NCBI RefSeq assembly: GCF_023238445.1
Contig: NZ_CP096658.1
Span: 1,798,001-1,862,000, forward strand
Direction of reading: 5' to 3'
DNA from: Halorussus gelatinilyticus
GTDB taxonomy: Archaea > Halobacteriota > Halobacteria > Halobacteriales > Haladaptataceae
Length of the DNA: 64,000 nucleotides
Shown here: piece by piece, positions 36,132 through 44,945 of the stretch
How the letters are laid out: every line of letters starts with the position of its first letter
Position numbering within the stretch: the first letter of the stretch is position 1
The notes under the pieces: generated by a model
What the model was told of the DNA's origin: nothing
Database searches by the model: none
The model's input: only the letters and a program-made list of their open reading frames with translations
Translations under genes and position numbers: made by a program

Positions 36132-37319
36132 ATGACAGAATACGACGTATCCGAGGACGTAGAGGCCGTCGTCGAGGACACCGACCTCCCGCGACGGCTG
36201 AAAGACGAGGTGTACAGCACCGTCGAGGACCGCGACGCGACCGCCGAGCAGGCCGACCAGATAGCCCGCGCCGTCGAGAACCGCTATCTCGACACGCGCG
36301 TCGATCCGCTTGACCCGGTGGGGACGGTCTCGGCCCAGAGTATCGGGGAGCCGGGAACCCAGATGACGATGAACACGTTCCACTACGCGGGCGTCGCGGA
36401 GATCGACGTGACGCAGGGTCTCCCCCGGCTCATCGAGCTGGTGGACGCCCGGAAGACCCCCGACACGCCGATGATGACGGTCCACCTCGACGACGAGTAC
36501 GCGACCGACCGCGAGAAGGCCCACGAGGTCGTCTGGCAGATAGAGGCGACTCGGATTCTGGCGCTCGGCGACATCTCGACCAACGTCGCCGACATGATCG
36601 TCTCCATCGACCTCAACGAGGACACGCTCGAAGAACGGATGATCACGCCCGACGAGATTTCGGGAATCATCGAGGACGAACTCGGCGTCCAGACCAACCA
36701 GCAGGGGACCGTCATCGAATTCGGTCCGGAACAGCCCAGTTACCGCGAACTCCTCCAGTTGGTCGAGCAGTTGCGCGAAATCGTCTTCAAGGGCATCGAG
36801 GACATCACGCGCGTCGTCATCCGGAAAGAGCAACTCGACGAGGGCGAGGAGTTCGTCCTCTACACCGAGGGGTCGGCGTTCGGCGACGTGATCGAAATCG
36901 AGGGCGTGGACGCGAGCCGGACTACCTCGAACAACATCCACGAGATTCGCAAGAACCTCGGCATCGAGGCGGCCCGCGAGGCCATCATCGAGGAGACGAT
37001 GGACACCCTCGAAGAGCAGGGCCTCGGCGACGTGAACGTCCGTCACCTGATGCTGGTCGCGGACATCATGACCAACCGCGGCGAAATCGAGTCCATCGGT
37101 CGCCACGGCATCTCCGGGAGCAAGGAGTCGGTCCTCGCGCGTGCAGCGTTCGAGGTCACGGTCAACCACCTGCTCGACGCCGCCATCCACGGCGAAGTGG
37201 ACGACCTCAACGGCGTCACCGAGAACGTCATCGTCGGCAAGCCCATCAAACTCGGGACGGGCGACGTGGACCTCCGGATGGGGTCCACCTCGCGTAGCGA
37301 ACCCGAAGCCTCGGACTGA
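36132..37319 (+). CDS. rpoA2: DNA-directed RNA polymerase subunit A''
   Basis: 395 residues, the C-terminal part of the beta'-type subunit with trigger loop ([24 protein letters not shown], about 76-99), jaw, and the C-terminal [20 protein letters not shown]-like clamp segment. No intein or extra domain is present. It ends just before the nusA ATG (3 bp), keeping the classic order. Confidence 0.98.
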   Translation: MTEYDVSEDVEAVVEDTDLPRRLKDEVYSTVEDRDATAEQADQIARAVENRYLDTRVDPLDPVGTVSAQSIGEPGTQMTMNTFHYAGVAEIDVTQGLPRLIELVDARKTPDTPMMTVHLDDEYATDREKAHEVVWQIEATRILALGDISTNVADMIVSIDLNEDTLEERMITPDEISGIIEDELGVQTNQQGTVIEFGPEQPSYRELLQLVEQLREIVFKGIEDITRVVIRKEQLDEGEEFVLYTEGSAFGDVIEIEGVDASRTTSNNIHEIRKNLGIEAAREAIIEETMDTLEEQGLGDVNVRHLMLVADIMTNRGEIESIGRHGISGSKESVLARAAFEVTVNHLLDAAIHGEVDDLNGVTENVIVGKPIKLGTGDVDLRMGSTSRSEPEASD

Positions 37320-37322
37320 GCC

Positions 37323-37757
37323 ATGGTCGTCACGCTCTCGGACACGGCCCGGCAGTTCATCGCCCTCTTCGAGGACGAAACGGGTGCGACCGCCCGCGAC
37401 TGCGTGATCTTCGAGGAGGACGACGGCGAGGAGCGCGTCGTCTTCCTCGTCAAGCCCGGCGACATGGGCAAGGCCATCGGGTCGGGCGGTGAGACGGTCC
37501 GGTCGGTCGAGTCCCAACTCGACCGCGAAGTCGTGTTGGTCGAGGACGCCGACACCCCCGAGGCGTTCGTCGCCAACGCCTTGGCTCCCGCGGCGGTGTA
37601 CAACGTCACCGTCAGCGAGGACGACGAGACGGTCGCCTACGCCGAGGTGGACTCGGAGGACACCGGCGTCGCCATCGGCGAGGACGGCCGGAACATCGCC
37701 GCGGCCGAGACGTTGGCCAAGCGCCACTACGACATCGACGACATCCAGTTGACGTAG
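37323..37757 (+). CDS. nusA: NusA-like KH-domain transcription factor
   Basis: 144 residues consisting only of two KH domains, as in all archaeal NusA. KH1 has GDMGKAIGSGGETVRSVE and KH2 has TGVAIGEDGRNIAAAE. The bacterial N-terminal and S1 domains are absent, as expected. It is the last gene of the rpo operon; 163 bp then separate it from the Tat/PQQ cassette, whereas rps12 is the usual next gene in halophiles. Confidence 0.96.
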   Translation: MVVTLSDTARQFIALFEDETGATARDCVIFEEDDGEERVVFLVKPGDMGKAIGSGGETVRSVESQLDREVVLVEDADTPEAFVANALAPAAVYNVTVSEDDETVAYAEVDSEDTGVAIGEDGRNIAAAETLAKRHYDIDDIQLT

Positions 37758-37845
37758 ACTCGTAGCCCTTTTCGCACTCGCTATCGCGCCGGTGGTCGGC
37801 ACGACCGCCGGCGCAGTCGCGTCCTCTCGTTGAAAGCTCTCTCCC

Positions 37846-37855
37846 GAAATTTTAG
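37846..37855 (+). promoter_or_regulatory. TATA/BRE element before the Tat-PQQ cassette
   Basis: GAAATTTTAG (37846-37855) after a GC-rich stretch matches a haloarchaeal BRE plus TATA arrangement about 65-75 bp before the ATG at 37921. It implies that the cassette is transcribed independently of the rpo operon. Confidence 0.5.
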
Positions 37856-37920
37856 CCACAGCGACCCCGTTCCCGAGGCGAAGTTCTTCCCGACTCCCCG
37901 TGGTGACTCCGTACGTCATC

Positions 37921-38844
37921 ATGGGTGACAATGGCATATTCGCGGACGACGTACCGGACGTAGACGAGCGCGACCGGCGAAACTTCCTGAAGGTCCTCGG
38001 CGTGACGGGGAGCGTCGGCGCGGCCTCGGAACTCTCGCTGTCCGACCTACGCGGCGCGGTCGGCGGGGAGTCGGCCGAGCAGTTGGCGACCTACGGCGAG
38101 GCGATTCGGGCCGACCTCGCGGGCGGTCTCGACGGCGGCCGACTCGCGGGCGCGCTCTCGGGTATCGAGGCGGGAATCGCGCAACTGCCCGAACTCCGCG
38201 CCGCGGGGTTCCCCGACGAACCGGGGACCGCGTATCAGGAGGTCGCCGAACCCGCGTGGGAGGCCTACGACCACCTCGCGGAGGTGGGCTTCTTCGCGGC
38301 GGCCGAGCGCCACCTGCCGGAATTCACGCCCGACCACGTTCGGGCGACTGCCGCGGAACTGATTCGGGCCGAACCGCTGACTGCGGCGCTCGCCGACGCG
38401 GGCCTCACCGAGCGCGAGCGGACGGCGGTGGTCGTCGACGCGGTGAACAACAACGACCGGCTCTCCCACTGGGTCTCGACCGCGGCGCTGCCAGCCGACC
38501 CGGAGGACTTCGACCCGGCGAACGTCGCGCCGCTCCACCAGCGGGCGCTCGGCGGGGCGCTGCTCTGGATAGACGAACTCGACCAGCAACTCTGGCAGCG
38601 CGAGGTGCTGCTGACCGAGTCGATGCTCGACGACGGCATCTGGGACGTGAAGCAGATGCTGGGCGGAGTTCACATGTTCGTCTCGGCCGCTCGCGACGTC
38701 GCCGGCCCCGAGGAACTGTCCGACAGCCAGCTCGCCGCCGCGCTCGCGGGCGGCTCCGCGGTGGCGATCCGCGGACAGGAGCGGATAGAGGCCGACCTGT
38801 TCCGGATCACCGACGCCGACCGAGCGCCGATGGAGGGCATCTAA
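37921..38844 (+). CDS. Tat-exported helical protein, partner of the PQQ dehydrogenase
   Basis: 307 residues from the ATG at 37921. Residues 19-24 are the twin-arginine motif RRNFLK followed by a moderately hydrophobic h-region. The mature part is Ala-rich and all-helical, with a four-helix-bundle pattern (HLPEFTPDHVRATAAELI, LWIDELDQQLWQREVLL); it resembles ferritin-like bundles in layout but I see no clear di-iron ligand set. The stop is one base before the PQQ dehydrogenase start. Since that enzyme has no signal peptide, this protein may carry it across the membrane as a folded complex. That is inference from gene order. Confidence 0.8.
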   Translation: MGDNGIFADDVPDVDERDRRNFLKVLGVTGSVGAASELSLSDLRGAVGGESAEQLATYGEAIRADLAGGLDGGRLAGALSGIEAGIAQLPELRAAGFPDEPGTAYQEVAEPAWEAYDHLAEVGFFAAAERHLPEFTPDHVRATAAELIRAEPLTAALADAGLTERERTAVVVDAVNNNDRLSHWVSTAALPADPEDFDPANVAPLHQRALGGALLWIDELDQQLWQREVLLTESMLDDGIWDVKQMLGGVHMFVSAARDVAGPEELSDSQLAAALAGGSAVAIRGQERIEADLFRITDADRAPMEGI

Positions 38845-38845
38845 C

Positions 38846-40546
38846 ATGTCGACCGACACGCCACACGCACGAGTAATCGACAGCGACGAGGGCAAGAGAA
38901 TCGAGTACCTCGCCGACGGCCCGACGACCACGCAGTTCGACCTCCAGCAGATTCCGAAACTCAACGTCACGCAGGAGATGTTGCGCAACTCCGGCGACGA
39001 CCCCGAGACGTGGCTGATGTACGGCGGCGGCTACCGCCAACAGCGGTTCACGACCGCGGAGGTCATCTCGCCGGAGAACGTCAGCGACCTCTCGCTGGAG
39101 TACCTCATCGAGGTCCCGAAGGAGCAACGGGGGAAACTCGAAGGGACGCCCATCGTCGTCCCCTCGGATCCGCCGATAATGTACCAGACGAACGCCCCCG
39201 ACGTAGTTCGGGCCGTCAACGCCCGGTCGGGCGAAATCATCTGGGAGTACCAGTTCGCGCCCAAGGAGCAGGAGAAAGCGCCGCTCCTCTGTTGCGGGTC
39301 GAACAATCGAGGTGCGGCCGTACTGGGCGGCACCCTCTACATGACCACGCTGACTGCCGACGTCGTAGCCATCAATCGCTACACCGGCGAGCAGAAGTGG
39401 GTGTACAACTCCGCACCTACCGGACAGGGCTACTCGGCGACGTGGGCACCGGTCGTCTACGAGGGGAGCATCCTCAACGGGAGCGCTGGCGGCGAGTACG
39501 GCGTGCAGGGCTTCATCGAGTCGATCGACGCCGAGACCGGCGAGCGCGAGTGGCGGACCTCGATGCTCCCGCCGGAGCAGTGGATCGGCGACGCGTGGAA
39601 GAACGGGGCGGCGACCAACTGGATGACCGTCACGGTCGACCCGGACACCGACACTCTTTACGCCAACGTCGGTAACCCCGGCCCGGACGTGAACGGCATC
39701 GTCCGACCCGGACCGAACGTCTACTCCAACGCTGTCGTCGCGCTCGACGTGACCAACGGCGACGTGAATTGGTACTTCCAGGAGTCCCAACACGGCTGGT
39801 GGGACTGGGACGCCTCCGCACCACCGGTGGTGTTCGAGACCGAAGTCGACGGCGAGCAGCGAAAGGTGGTCAGTCACCCAGGCAAGACCGGATGGAACTA
39901 CCTCCTCGACGCCCAGAACGGGAAGCTCTACGAGCGGAGTCGGGAGTTCTGCGAACACCTCAACATGTGGCACCTGCCGCAGGACAACTTGGAGGACACG
40001 CCGTGGATTATGCCGTCGGCCGACGGCGGGTCGGAGTGGAACCCGGTGTCCTACAGCAGGGCGACCGGCAACGTCCACGTCAAGGCGATGAACTACCCGA
40101 GCAAGTTCCAGTGGGACCCCGTCGACGAGTGGGAGTACCCCTCGACGTACCTCGGCGGGAACTTCACCGTCTATCCGGCGATGGAGGACCCCGGTCCGCC
40201 GCCCGAGCAGTGGAGTCAGAACCTCGCCATCTTCTCGGCGGTGAACCCCGAGACCGGCGAAGTCGTCTGGCAGGACGAGTGGGAGCAGTTCGCCCTCGGC
40301 GGGTCGATGAGCACGGCGACCGGTCTCACCTTCGTGGGTAACGGTGCTGGCGAGTTCATCGCCTACGACTCCGAGACCGGCGAGCGCCTCTGGCAGTACC
40401 AGTTCGACGCCTCGATCAACGCCTCGCCGATGTCCTGGTACGACCCCGCCGTCGGCAAGCAGTACGTCGCGGTGCAGGCTGGCGGCGGCGGCCTTCGGTC
40501 GGTCAAGGACGGGAACGAGATAGGCGTGTTCTCGCTGGAACAGTAG
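38846..40546 (+). CDS. PQQ-dependent alcohol dehydrogenase-like eight-bladed propeller protein
   Basis: 566 residues with the quinoprotein methanol/ethanol dehydrogenase layout. It has Trp-docking blades (GEIIWEYQF, GEQKWVYN, GEREWRTS, GERLWQYQF), the vicinal Cys pair C149-C150 (LLCCGSNNRG, compare CCDxVNRG), the metal-ligand Asn motif GNPGP, and the catalytic region HGWWDWD with D320 as the base and D322 two residues later. The D-x-D form is that of lanthanide-dependent XoxF/PedH enzymes; calcium enzymes have Ala or Ser at the second position. The reaction would be oxidation of a primary alcohol using bound PQQ. No signal peptide, cytochrome c or PQQ biosynthesis gene is present in the window. 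The substrate is unknown. Confidence 0.88.
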   Translation: MSTDTPHARVIDSDEGKRIEYLADGPTTTQFDLQQIPKLNVTQEMLRNSGDDPETWLMYGGGYRQQRFTTAEVISPENVSDLSLEYLIEVPKEQRGKLEGTPIVVPSDPPIMYQTNAPDVVRAVNARSGEIIWEYQFAPKEQEKAPLLCCGSNNRGAAVLGGTLYMTTLTADVVAINRYTGEQKWVYNSAPTGQGYSATWAPVVYEGSILNGSAGGEYGVQGFIESIDAETGEREWRTSMLPPEQWIGDAWKNGAATNWMTVTVDPDTDTLYANVGNPGPDVNGIVRPGPNVYSNAVVALDVTNGDVNWYFQESQHGWWDWDASAPPVVFETEVDGEQRKVVSHPGKTGWNYLLDAQNGKLYERSREFCEHLNMWHLPQDNLEDTPWIMPSADGGSEWNPVSYSRATGNVHVKAMNYPSKFQWDPVDEWEYPSTYLGGNFTVYPAMEDPGPPPEQWSQNLAIFSAVNPETGEVVWQDEWEQFALGGSMSTATGLTFVGNGAGEFIAYDSETGERLWQYQFDASINASPMSWYDPAVGKQYVAVQAGGGGLRSVKDGNEIGVFSLEQ

Positions 40547-40702
40547 GTCCACTCAAACCTCCTTTCTCTGCGCCGCGAACGACTCTGCTGACAGAACCGA
40601 ACCTAAGCGGCGCGCAAATCGTTTCGATGAGACGCTCTCAGATTCCGTAATCGCCCCCGTTACAGCGATGTGCGACGGTTTCGTCCGCTCTAAAGAGGGA
40701 GG

Positions 40703-40710
40703 CTTAAGTA
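40703..40710 (+). promoter_or_regulatory. TATA element of the rps12-rps7 operon
   Basis: CTTAAGTA lies 25-32 bases before the rps12 ATG at 40735, preceded by purine-rich AGAGGGAGG. The spacing implies a leaderless or nearly leaderless mRNA, common for haloarchaeal ribosomal genes. Confidence 0.6.
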
Positions 40711-40734
40711 CCTCGGACGGATAGCACACGCCAT

Positions 40735-41163
40735 ATGGCGAACGGCAAGTACGCAGCTCGCAAGCTGAGAAAGGACCGCCAGAACCACCGGTGGTCCGAC
40801 TCCGATTACGCTCGACGCGAGCGCGGCCTCGGGGAGAAGTCCGACCCCCTCGAAGGCGCGCCGCAGGGCCGAGGTATCGTTCTCGAAAAAGTGGGCATCG
40901 AAGCCAAACAGCCCAACTCCGCCATCCGGAAGTGCGTCCGGGTCCAGCTCATCAAGAACGGCAAGCAGGTCACCGCCTTCTGTCCCGGCGACGGTGCCAT
41001 CTCGTTCATCGACGAACACGACGAGGTCACCATCGCGGGCATCGGCGGTGCGAAGGGTCGCGCGATGGGCGACCTCTCGGGCGTCAACTACAAGGTAGAG
41101 AAGGTCAACGGCGTGAGCCTCGAGGAACTGGTTCGCGGAAACGCCGAGAAACCGGTGCGCTAA
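40735..41163 (+). CDS. rps12: 30S ribosomal protein uS12
   Basis: 142 residues, full archaeal length. It contains the decoding-centre loop [20 protein letters not shown] (residues about 58-77) and the [21 protein letters not shown] stretch. It starts the uS12-uS7 pair of the str cluster. The archaeal N-terminal extension ([18 protein letters not shown]) is present. Confidence 0.98.
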   Translation: MANGKYAARKLRKDRQNHRWSDSDYARRERGLGEKSDPLEGAPQGRGIVLEKVGIEAKQPNSAIRKCVRVQLIKNGKQVTAFCPGDGAISFIDEHDEVTIAGIGGAKGRAMGDLSGVNYKVEKVNGVSLEELVRGNAEKPVR

Positions 41164-41165
41164 TC

Positions 41166-41783
41166 ATGGCAGCAGAAGACCAACCCGAACCCGACAAACC
41201 CGCGGGCACGGACGAAGAGGGAACCGCCGTCGCACAGCTGTTCGGCGAGTGGGACGTCACCAGCATCGAGTACGACGACCCCTCGACCGAGCGGTACATC
41301 ACGGTCACGCCGGTCGCGCACACGATGGGCCGCCACGCCTCCAAGCAGTTCCAGAAGAGCGAGGTGTCCATCGTCGAGCGACTCATCAACCGGCTGATGC
41401 AGACCGAGGAGAACACCGGCAAGAAGCAGAAGACGATGCAGATCACCCGCGAGGCGTTCCAGAAGATCCACGACCGCACCGAGGAGAACCCGGTGCAGGT
41501 TCTGGTCACCGCCGTCGAGAACGCCGCCCCGCGCGAGGAGACCGTCCGTCTGAAGTACGGTGGCATCTCGGTCCCGAAGGCCGTGGACGTGGCACCCCAG
41601 CGTCGCGTCGATCAGGCCCTGAAGTACATCGCCGAGGGCGTCTACAGTTCGTCGTTCAAGACCTCGACCGACGCTTCCGAGGCGCTGGCCGACCAGTTGG
41701 TCGGCGCGGCCAACTACGACGTCCAGACCTACGCTATCAACCAGAAAGAGGAGAAAGAGCGCGTCGCGGCCGCGGCCCGCTAA
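41166..41783 (+). CDS. rps7: 30S ribosomal protein uS7
   Basis: 205 residues from the ATG at 41166, 2 bp after the rps12 stop. An acidic halophile N-terminal extension (about 30 residues) precedes the conserved uS7 core: HASKQFQKSEVSIVERLINR, NPVQVLVTAVENAAPREETV, and the terminal YAINQKEEKERVAAAAR. It nucleates assembly of the 30S head. In many archaea EF-2 follows directly; here 4 kb on the opposite strand intervene. Confidence 0.98.
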   Translation: MAAEDQPEPDKPAGTDEEGTAVAQLFGEWDVTSIEYDDPSTERYITVTPVAHTMGRHASKQFQKSEVSIVERLINRLMQTEENTGKKQKTMQITREAFQKIHDRTEENPVQVLVTAVENAAPREETVRLKYGGISVPKAVDVAPQRRVDQALKYIAEGVYSSSFKTSTDASEALADQLVGAANYDVQTYAINQKEEKERVAAAAR

Positions 41784-41785
41784 CT

Positions 41786-41812
41786 CGGTTTTCTCTCCGT
41801 TTTCGCTTCTCG
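41786..41812 (+). terminator. U-rich terminator after rps7
   Basis: CGGTTTTCTCTCCGTTTTCGCTTCT directly after the stop carries two TTTT runs with pyrimidine-rich spacing, a typical archaeal terminator, and separates rps7 from the convergent permease genes. Confidence 0.5.
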
Positions 41813-41875
41813 ACAGTCTCGGCGCTCGACAGCCACGTCTCGAAGCGACGGGACGAGCGGGAAGAATAGTCGGCG

Positions 41876-43069
41876 CTACTCCGCCCGCGGGTCGGTCACG
41901 TCCCGGAGCGCGTCGCCGAGCGTCTGGAACGCGACCACGACGACGCCGAGCGCGAGCGTCGGGAACAGCGCACCCCACCAGTAGAACGTCGGGAAGAAGC
42001 CGTTTCGCACGCTGGTCGTTAGCACGTACCCCCACGAGGGATGGGTGGCCGACCCGATGCCGATGAACGACAGCGAGGCTTCGAGCAGCAGCAACCAGCC
42101 GATTTGCACCGTCAGCGCGGTGAACACCGCGTTGAGCGTGTTCGGCACGACGTGGGACCGGACCACGTCGAAGGTACTCGCGCCCGCGCTCCGGGCGGCC
42201 TGCACGTACACCTGCTCCTGCAACTGGAGCGCCTCCGAGCGGACGATGCGAGCGACGCCGCCCCAGTTCATCAGTCCGAACACGAGGACGATGAGGAGCA
42301 GGCTCCCGCCGAAACTCTCGTTGATGAACCCGAGCGCCTGCTGGGCGAGGATGATGACGAAGAACGCGGGAATCGACTGCTGGAGGTCCACGTACCGCAT
42401 CAGCACCTCGTCGATTCGCCCGCCGTAGGTCGCGGCAACGGTACCGACCGCGGTCGCCAGCGGAACGACCAACGCGACGCAGACCGCCGAAATCTGGAGT
42501 GCGACCCGCGCCCCGGCGACGACCATCCCGAACACGTCCTTGCCGCCGGGCGTCGTCCCGAACGGATGCGCCCACGTCCCGTGACAGTAGCCGTCTATCT
42601 TCGGTCCGCGGCAGTAGCCGCTCCGGAACACGTCGAACCCGACCGGCGGCTGGCCGATGGGCACGCCGTACCCCCCGGTCTGGCCGAAGACGGCTTGGTC
42701 GGGACGGAAGAACAGGGGACCGACGAGTCCGACCACCGCGAACGCGACGAGGACGCCGAGGCTCGCGGTCGCCAGTCGGTTCTCGCGGACGCTCCGGAGG
42801 TAACCGACTGTCCGCTCGCGGTCGGCCGCCAGCGGGAGACAGAAGTAAAAGCCCAACACGTCGGCGGCGTACAGCGAGAGCCAGTCGAGCCCCGTCAGGT
42901 CCGCGTCGAAGACGAATCGGTCGGTCTGGTAGACGCCGCGCCAGTCCGCGAGGAAGGCGACGACGAGGACCGCGAGAACCGCCAGAAACGCCCAGTCGCG
43001 TCGGGCGAGACGTGACCGTCCGCCGTCGGCGTCGGCGAGTTCCGCTTCGGTCACGGTCGGTCGGCTCAT
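41876..43069 (-). CDS. Peptide/nickel-type ABC transporter permease (DppC/OppC family)
   Basis: A 397-residue inner permease. An N-terminal helix (AFLAVLAVLVVAFL, about residues 28-41), a long external loop with Cys pairs (YCRGPKIDGYCHGTW), then the BPD_transp_1 domain with five helices and the coupling motif EALQLQEQVYVQAARSAGAS (the EAA loop). It probably pairs with the upstream permease to form the channel. It starts 3 bp after that gene's stop. No ATPase or substrate-binding gene lies next to it, so those subunits must be encoded elsewhere. Confidence 0.93.
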   Translation of the reverse strand: MSRPTVTEAELADADGGRSRLARRDWAFLAVLAVLVVAFLADWRGVYQTDRFVFDADLTGLDWLSLYAADVLGFYFCLPLAADRERTVGYLRSVRENRLATASLGVLVAFAVVGLVGPLFFRPDQAVFGQTGGYGVPIGQPPVGFDVFRSGYCRGPKIDGYCHGTWAHPFGTTPGGKDVFGMVVAGARVALQISAVCVALVVPLATAVGTVAATYGGRIDEVLMRYVDLQQSIPAFFVIILAQQALGFINESFGGSLLLIVLVFGLMNWGGVARIVRSEALQLQEQVYVQAARSAGASTFDVVRSHVVPNTLNAVFTALTVQIGWLLLLEASLSFIGIGSATHPSWGYVLTTSVRNGFFPTFYWWGALFPTLALGVVVVAFQTLGDALRDVTDPRAE

Positions 43070-43072
43070 CGG

Positions 43073-44011
43073 TCACTCCACCTCCACGCGCGGGTCGATG
43101 TAGACGTAGGCAACGTCCTGCAGGAGGTTGCCGAACATCACGAGCAGGATGGGGAAGATGGTGGTCGAGAGGATGAGCGCGGCGTCGCGGTTCTGAATCG
43201 CCTCGAACAGGAGCGAGCCGACGCCGGGGACGCCGAAGATGACCTCCACGACCACGACCACGACGAACATGACGCCGACGAGTTCCGAGAAGAACAGCGA
43301 CAGCAGCGACGACGCCGCGTTCTTCAGGACGTGGCGGGCGAAGTCGGTCGTGTCGGCCCCGGTCGCCCGGAGCGTCCGCACGAAGTCCTCCTGTAGAATC
43401 TCGACGGACTCGGACTGCGCGTAGCGCAACTGGACCGCCAGCAGGTTGACCGTGAGGACCAGTCCGGGCAACACCAGCGCCGCGAGATTCCGCCCCGTGA
43501 ACAGCGCCATCTTCGGCTCGTAGCTGAAGTTGTACCACTGCAGCCAGTGTTCGGCGACGAGGAAGAGCGCCTCCGCCGCGACGAACGTCGGCACCGCGAA
43601 GCCGAGATACGACGCGCCCCGGACCGCCCGCAACAGTCGGCTCTCGGGGTTCATCGCCACGTAGGTCCCGACGCCGACGCCGACCACGACCGCGAAGACG
43701 ACCGCCGGGACGAGATAGAGGCCCGTCACCAGACTCGCGTCACCGAGGACGCCGGTGATGGGTTCCCCCCTGACGGTCGTGCCGAGGTCGAGCCTCAGCA
43801 GACTCTCCATCCACGAGAAGTACCGCTCGTGAATCGGCACGTCGTAGTTGCGCGCCTCGCGGTACAACTCCCGGCACCCGCTCCCGAGGCAGTACTGGTT
43901 CGGGTCGGGCGTGAGCGCGAACGCCAGAAAGATGGTCGTGAGCGCGCCCCACGCGCCGACGACCGTCCACGTCAGTCGGTAGAGGATGTACCGCCGCCTA
44001 TTCACGAGCAT
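43073..44011 (-). CDS. Peptide/nickel-type ABC transporter permease (DppB/OppB family)
   Basis: 312 residues. The N-terminal helix and long external loop (containing MESLLRLDLGTTVRG, a DppB hallmark) are followed by the permease domain with EAA motif EDFVRTLRATGADTTDF and the final PILLVMFGNLLQDVAYVYIDPR characteristic of this family. A GTG one codon upstream (44014) is equally possible. It is first of a two-gene unit with the DppC-like gene. The substrate cannot be told from permeases alone; oligopeptides, glycosides or nickel are all possible. Confidence 0.93.
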   Translation of the reverse strand: MLVNRRRYILYRLTWTVVGAWGALTTIFLAFALTPDPNQYCLGSGCRELYREARNYDVPIHERYFSWMESLLRLDLGTTVRGEPITGVLGDASLVTGLYLVPAVVFAVVVGVGVGTYVAMNPESRLLRAVRGASYLGFAVPTFVAAEALFLVAEHWLQWYNFSYEPKMALFTGRNLAALVLPGLVLTVNLLAVQLRYAQSESVEILQEDFVRTLRATGADTTDFARHVLKNAASSLLSLFFSELVGVMFVVVVVVEVIFGVPGVGSLLFEAIQNRDAALILSTTIFPILLVMFGNLLQDVAYVYIDPRVEVE

Positions 44012-44213
44012 CACCAGCGGGAGGGCCGGTCGGGGTGGGACTCTCTCCCGACCGCCATTCGTTACTCACTCGCACGATATCGCGAAATCTACACGCAACC
44101 GACATAAAATTTCCCAGTCGCGGTCCGGGCCGGCGAGCGTCGGCCGAGAATCAGGTATCCCGCTCTAGCCTTCTCCCAACTCAGAAGCAACGCGTCGCTC
44201 GCTCTCGACGAGC

Positions 44214-44543
44214 CTACTCCTCGCCCGACGCGCCGACCAGCACGAACTTGCTCTCGGTGTCGCCGTTGTGAATCTGGCGGGTCGCCTCGGCGGGAATCCG
44301 GAGGGCTTCCCCGGACTCCAGTTGCACGTCCTCGCCCTCGACGGTGACGGTGGCCGACCCGTCGAGCAGGACGTAGACCTCCTCTTGGCCGTCCTCGCCG
44401 TGGTCGTGTTCCTTGCCGGTCCAACCGGGGTCGGCGTCGAGTATCGTCACGCCCAGCTTCTCGCAGCCCAGCGGGTCCCGGAGGAAGCGCAGTCCGTCGC
44501 CTATCGGCTCCACGTCGCGGGAATCGACCTTGTTGTAGGACAT
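44214..44543 (-). CDS. Small cupin-domain protein
   Basis: A 109-residue single conserved beta-barrel. It has cupin motif 1 (KEHDHGEDGQEEVYVLLDGSA, with the His-x-His and Glu metal ligands) and motif 2 (IPAEATRQIHNGD, with the His). An AT-poor region precedes the ATG at 44543. Haloarchaea have many such stand-alone cupins of unknown substrate. It is probably a metal-binding cytoplasmic protein; a specific role cannot be given. Confidence 0.88.
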   Translation of the reverse strand: MSYNKVDSRDVEPIGDGLRFLRDPLGCEKLGVTILDADPGWTGKEHDHGEDGQEEVYVLLDGSATVTVEGEDVQLESGEALRIPAEATRQIHNGDTESKFVLVGASGEE

Positions 44544-44709
44544 CGACGGTGGTACGACGCGAGACGTGTTTAGTGTTGGTGATGAAGCGGGGTTTTCCGG
44601 GAGCCTCCGAGAAATTGGCGTCCCTTCACGGAGTGCCCGGCCGTTTCCACGCTCGAGACGACCGTTTTCACCACGTCCTTGAAGTGGTTGGCGTTCGCAG
44701 GCCCGATGC

Positions 44710-44934
44710 ATGGACGAAGTACTCGAAGTCGTGGACCTCGTCGCGGACTCCGGACTCGAAGGCGTCGTGACGTGGCTGCTCCGACTGGTCGGACTGTTCG
44801 CCCTGCTGGGCGGCCTCGGTCTCTGGCTGGTCGGAGGGATGGAGTTACTCGTCCTTCCGGCGGCCCTGCTGGTCGTCGGGGTCGTCCTGTTGGTCGCGCC
44901 GAGCGTCCTGCTCGCGCTGGCCGAGTTGGCGTAG
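44710..44934 (+). CDS. Small two-helix membrane protein
   Basis: A 74-residue protein with an acidic N-terminus (MDEVLEVVDLVADSG) and two closely spaced hydrophobic helices (about 22-42 and 46-70). It stands alone between a cupin gene and a convergent metalloprotease-like gene. Composition and halophile codon use support a real gene. The function is unknown. Confidence 0.65.
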   Translation: MDEVLEVVDLVADSGLEGVVTWLLRLVGLFALLGGLGLWLVGGMELLVLPAALLVVGVVLLVAPSVLLALAELA

Positions 44935-44945
44935 CGAATCGTCGC

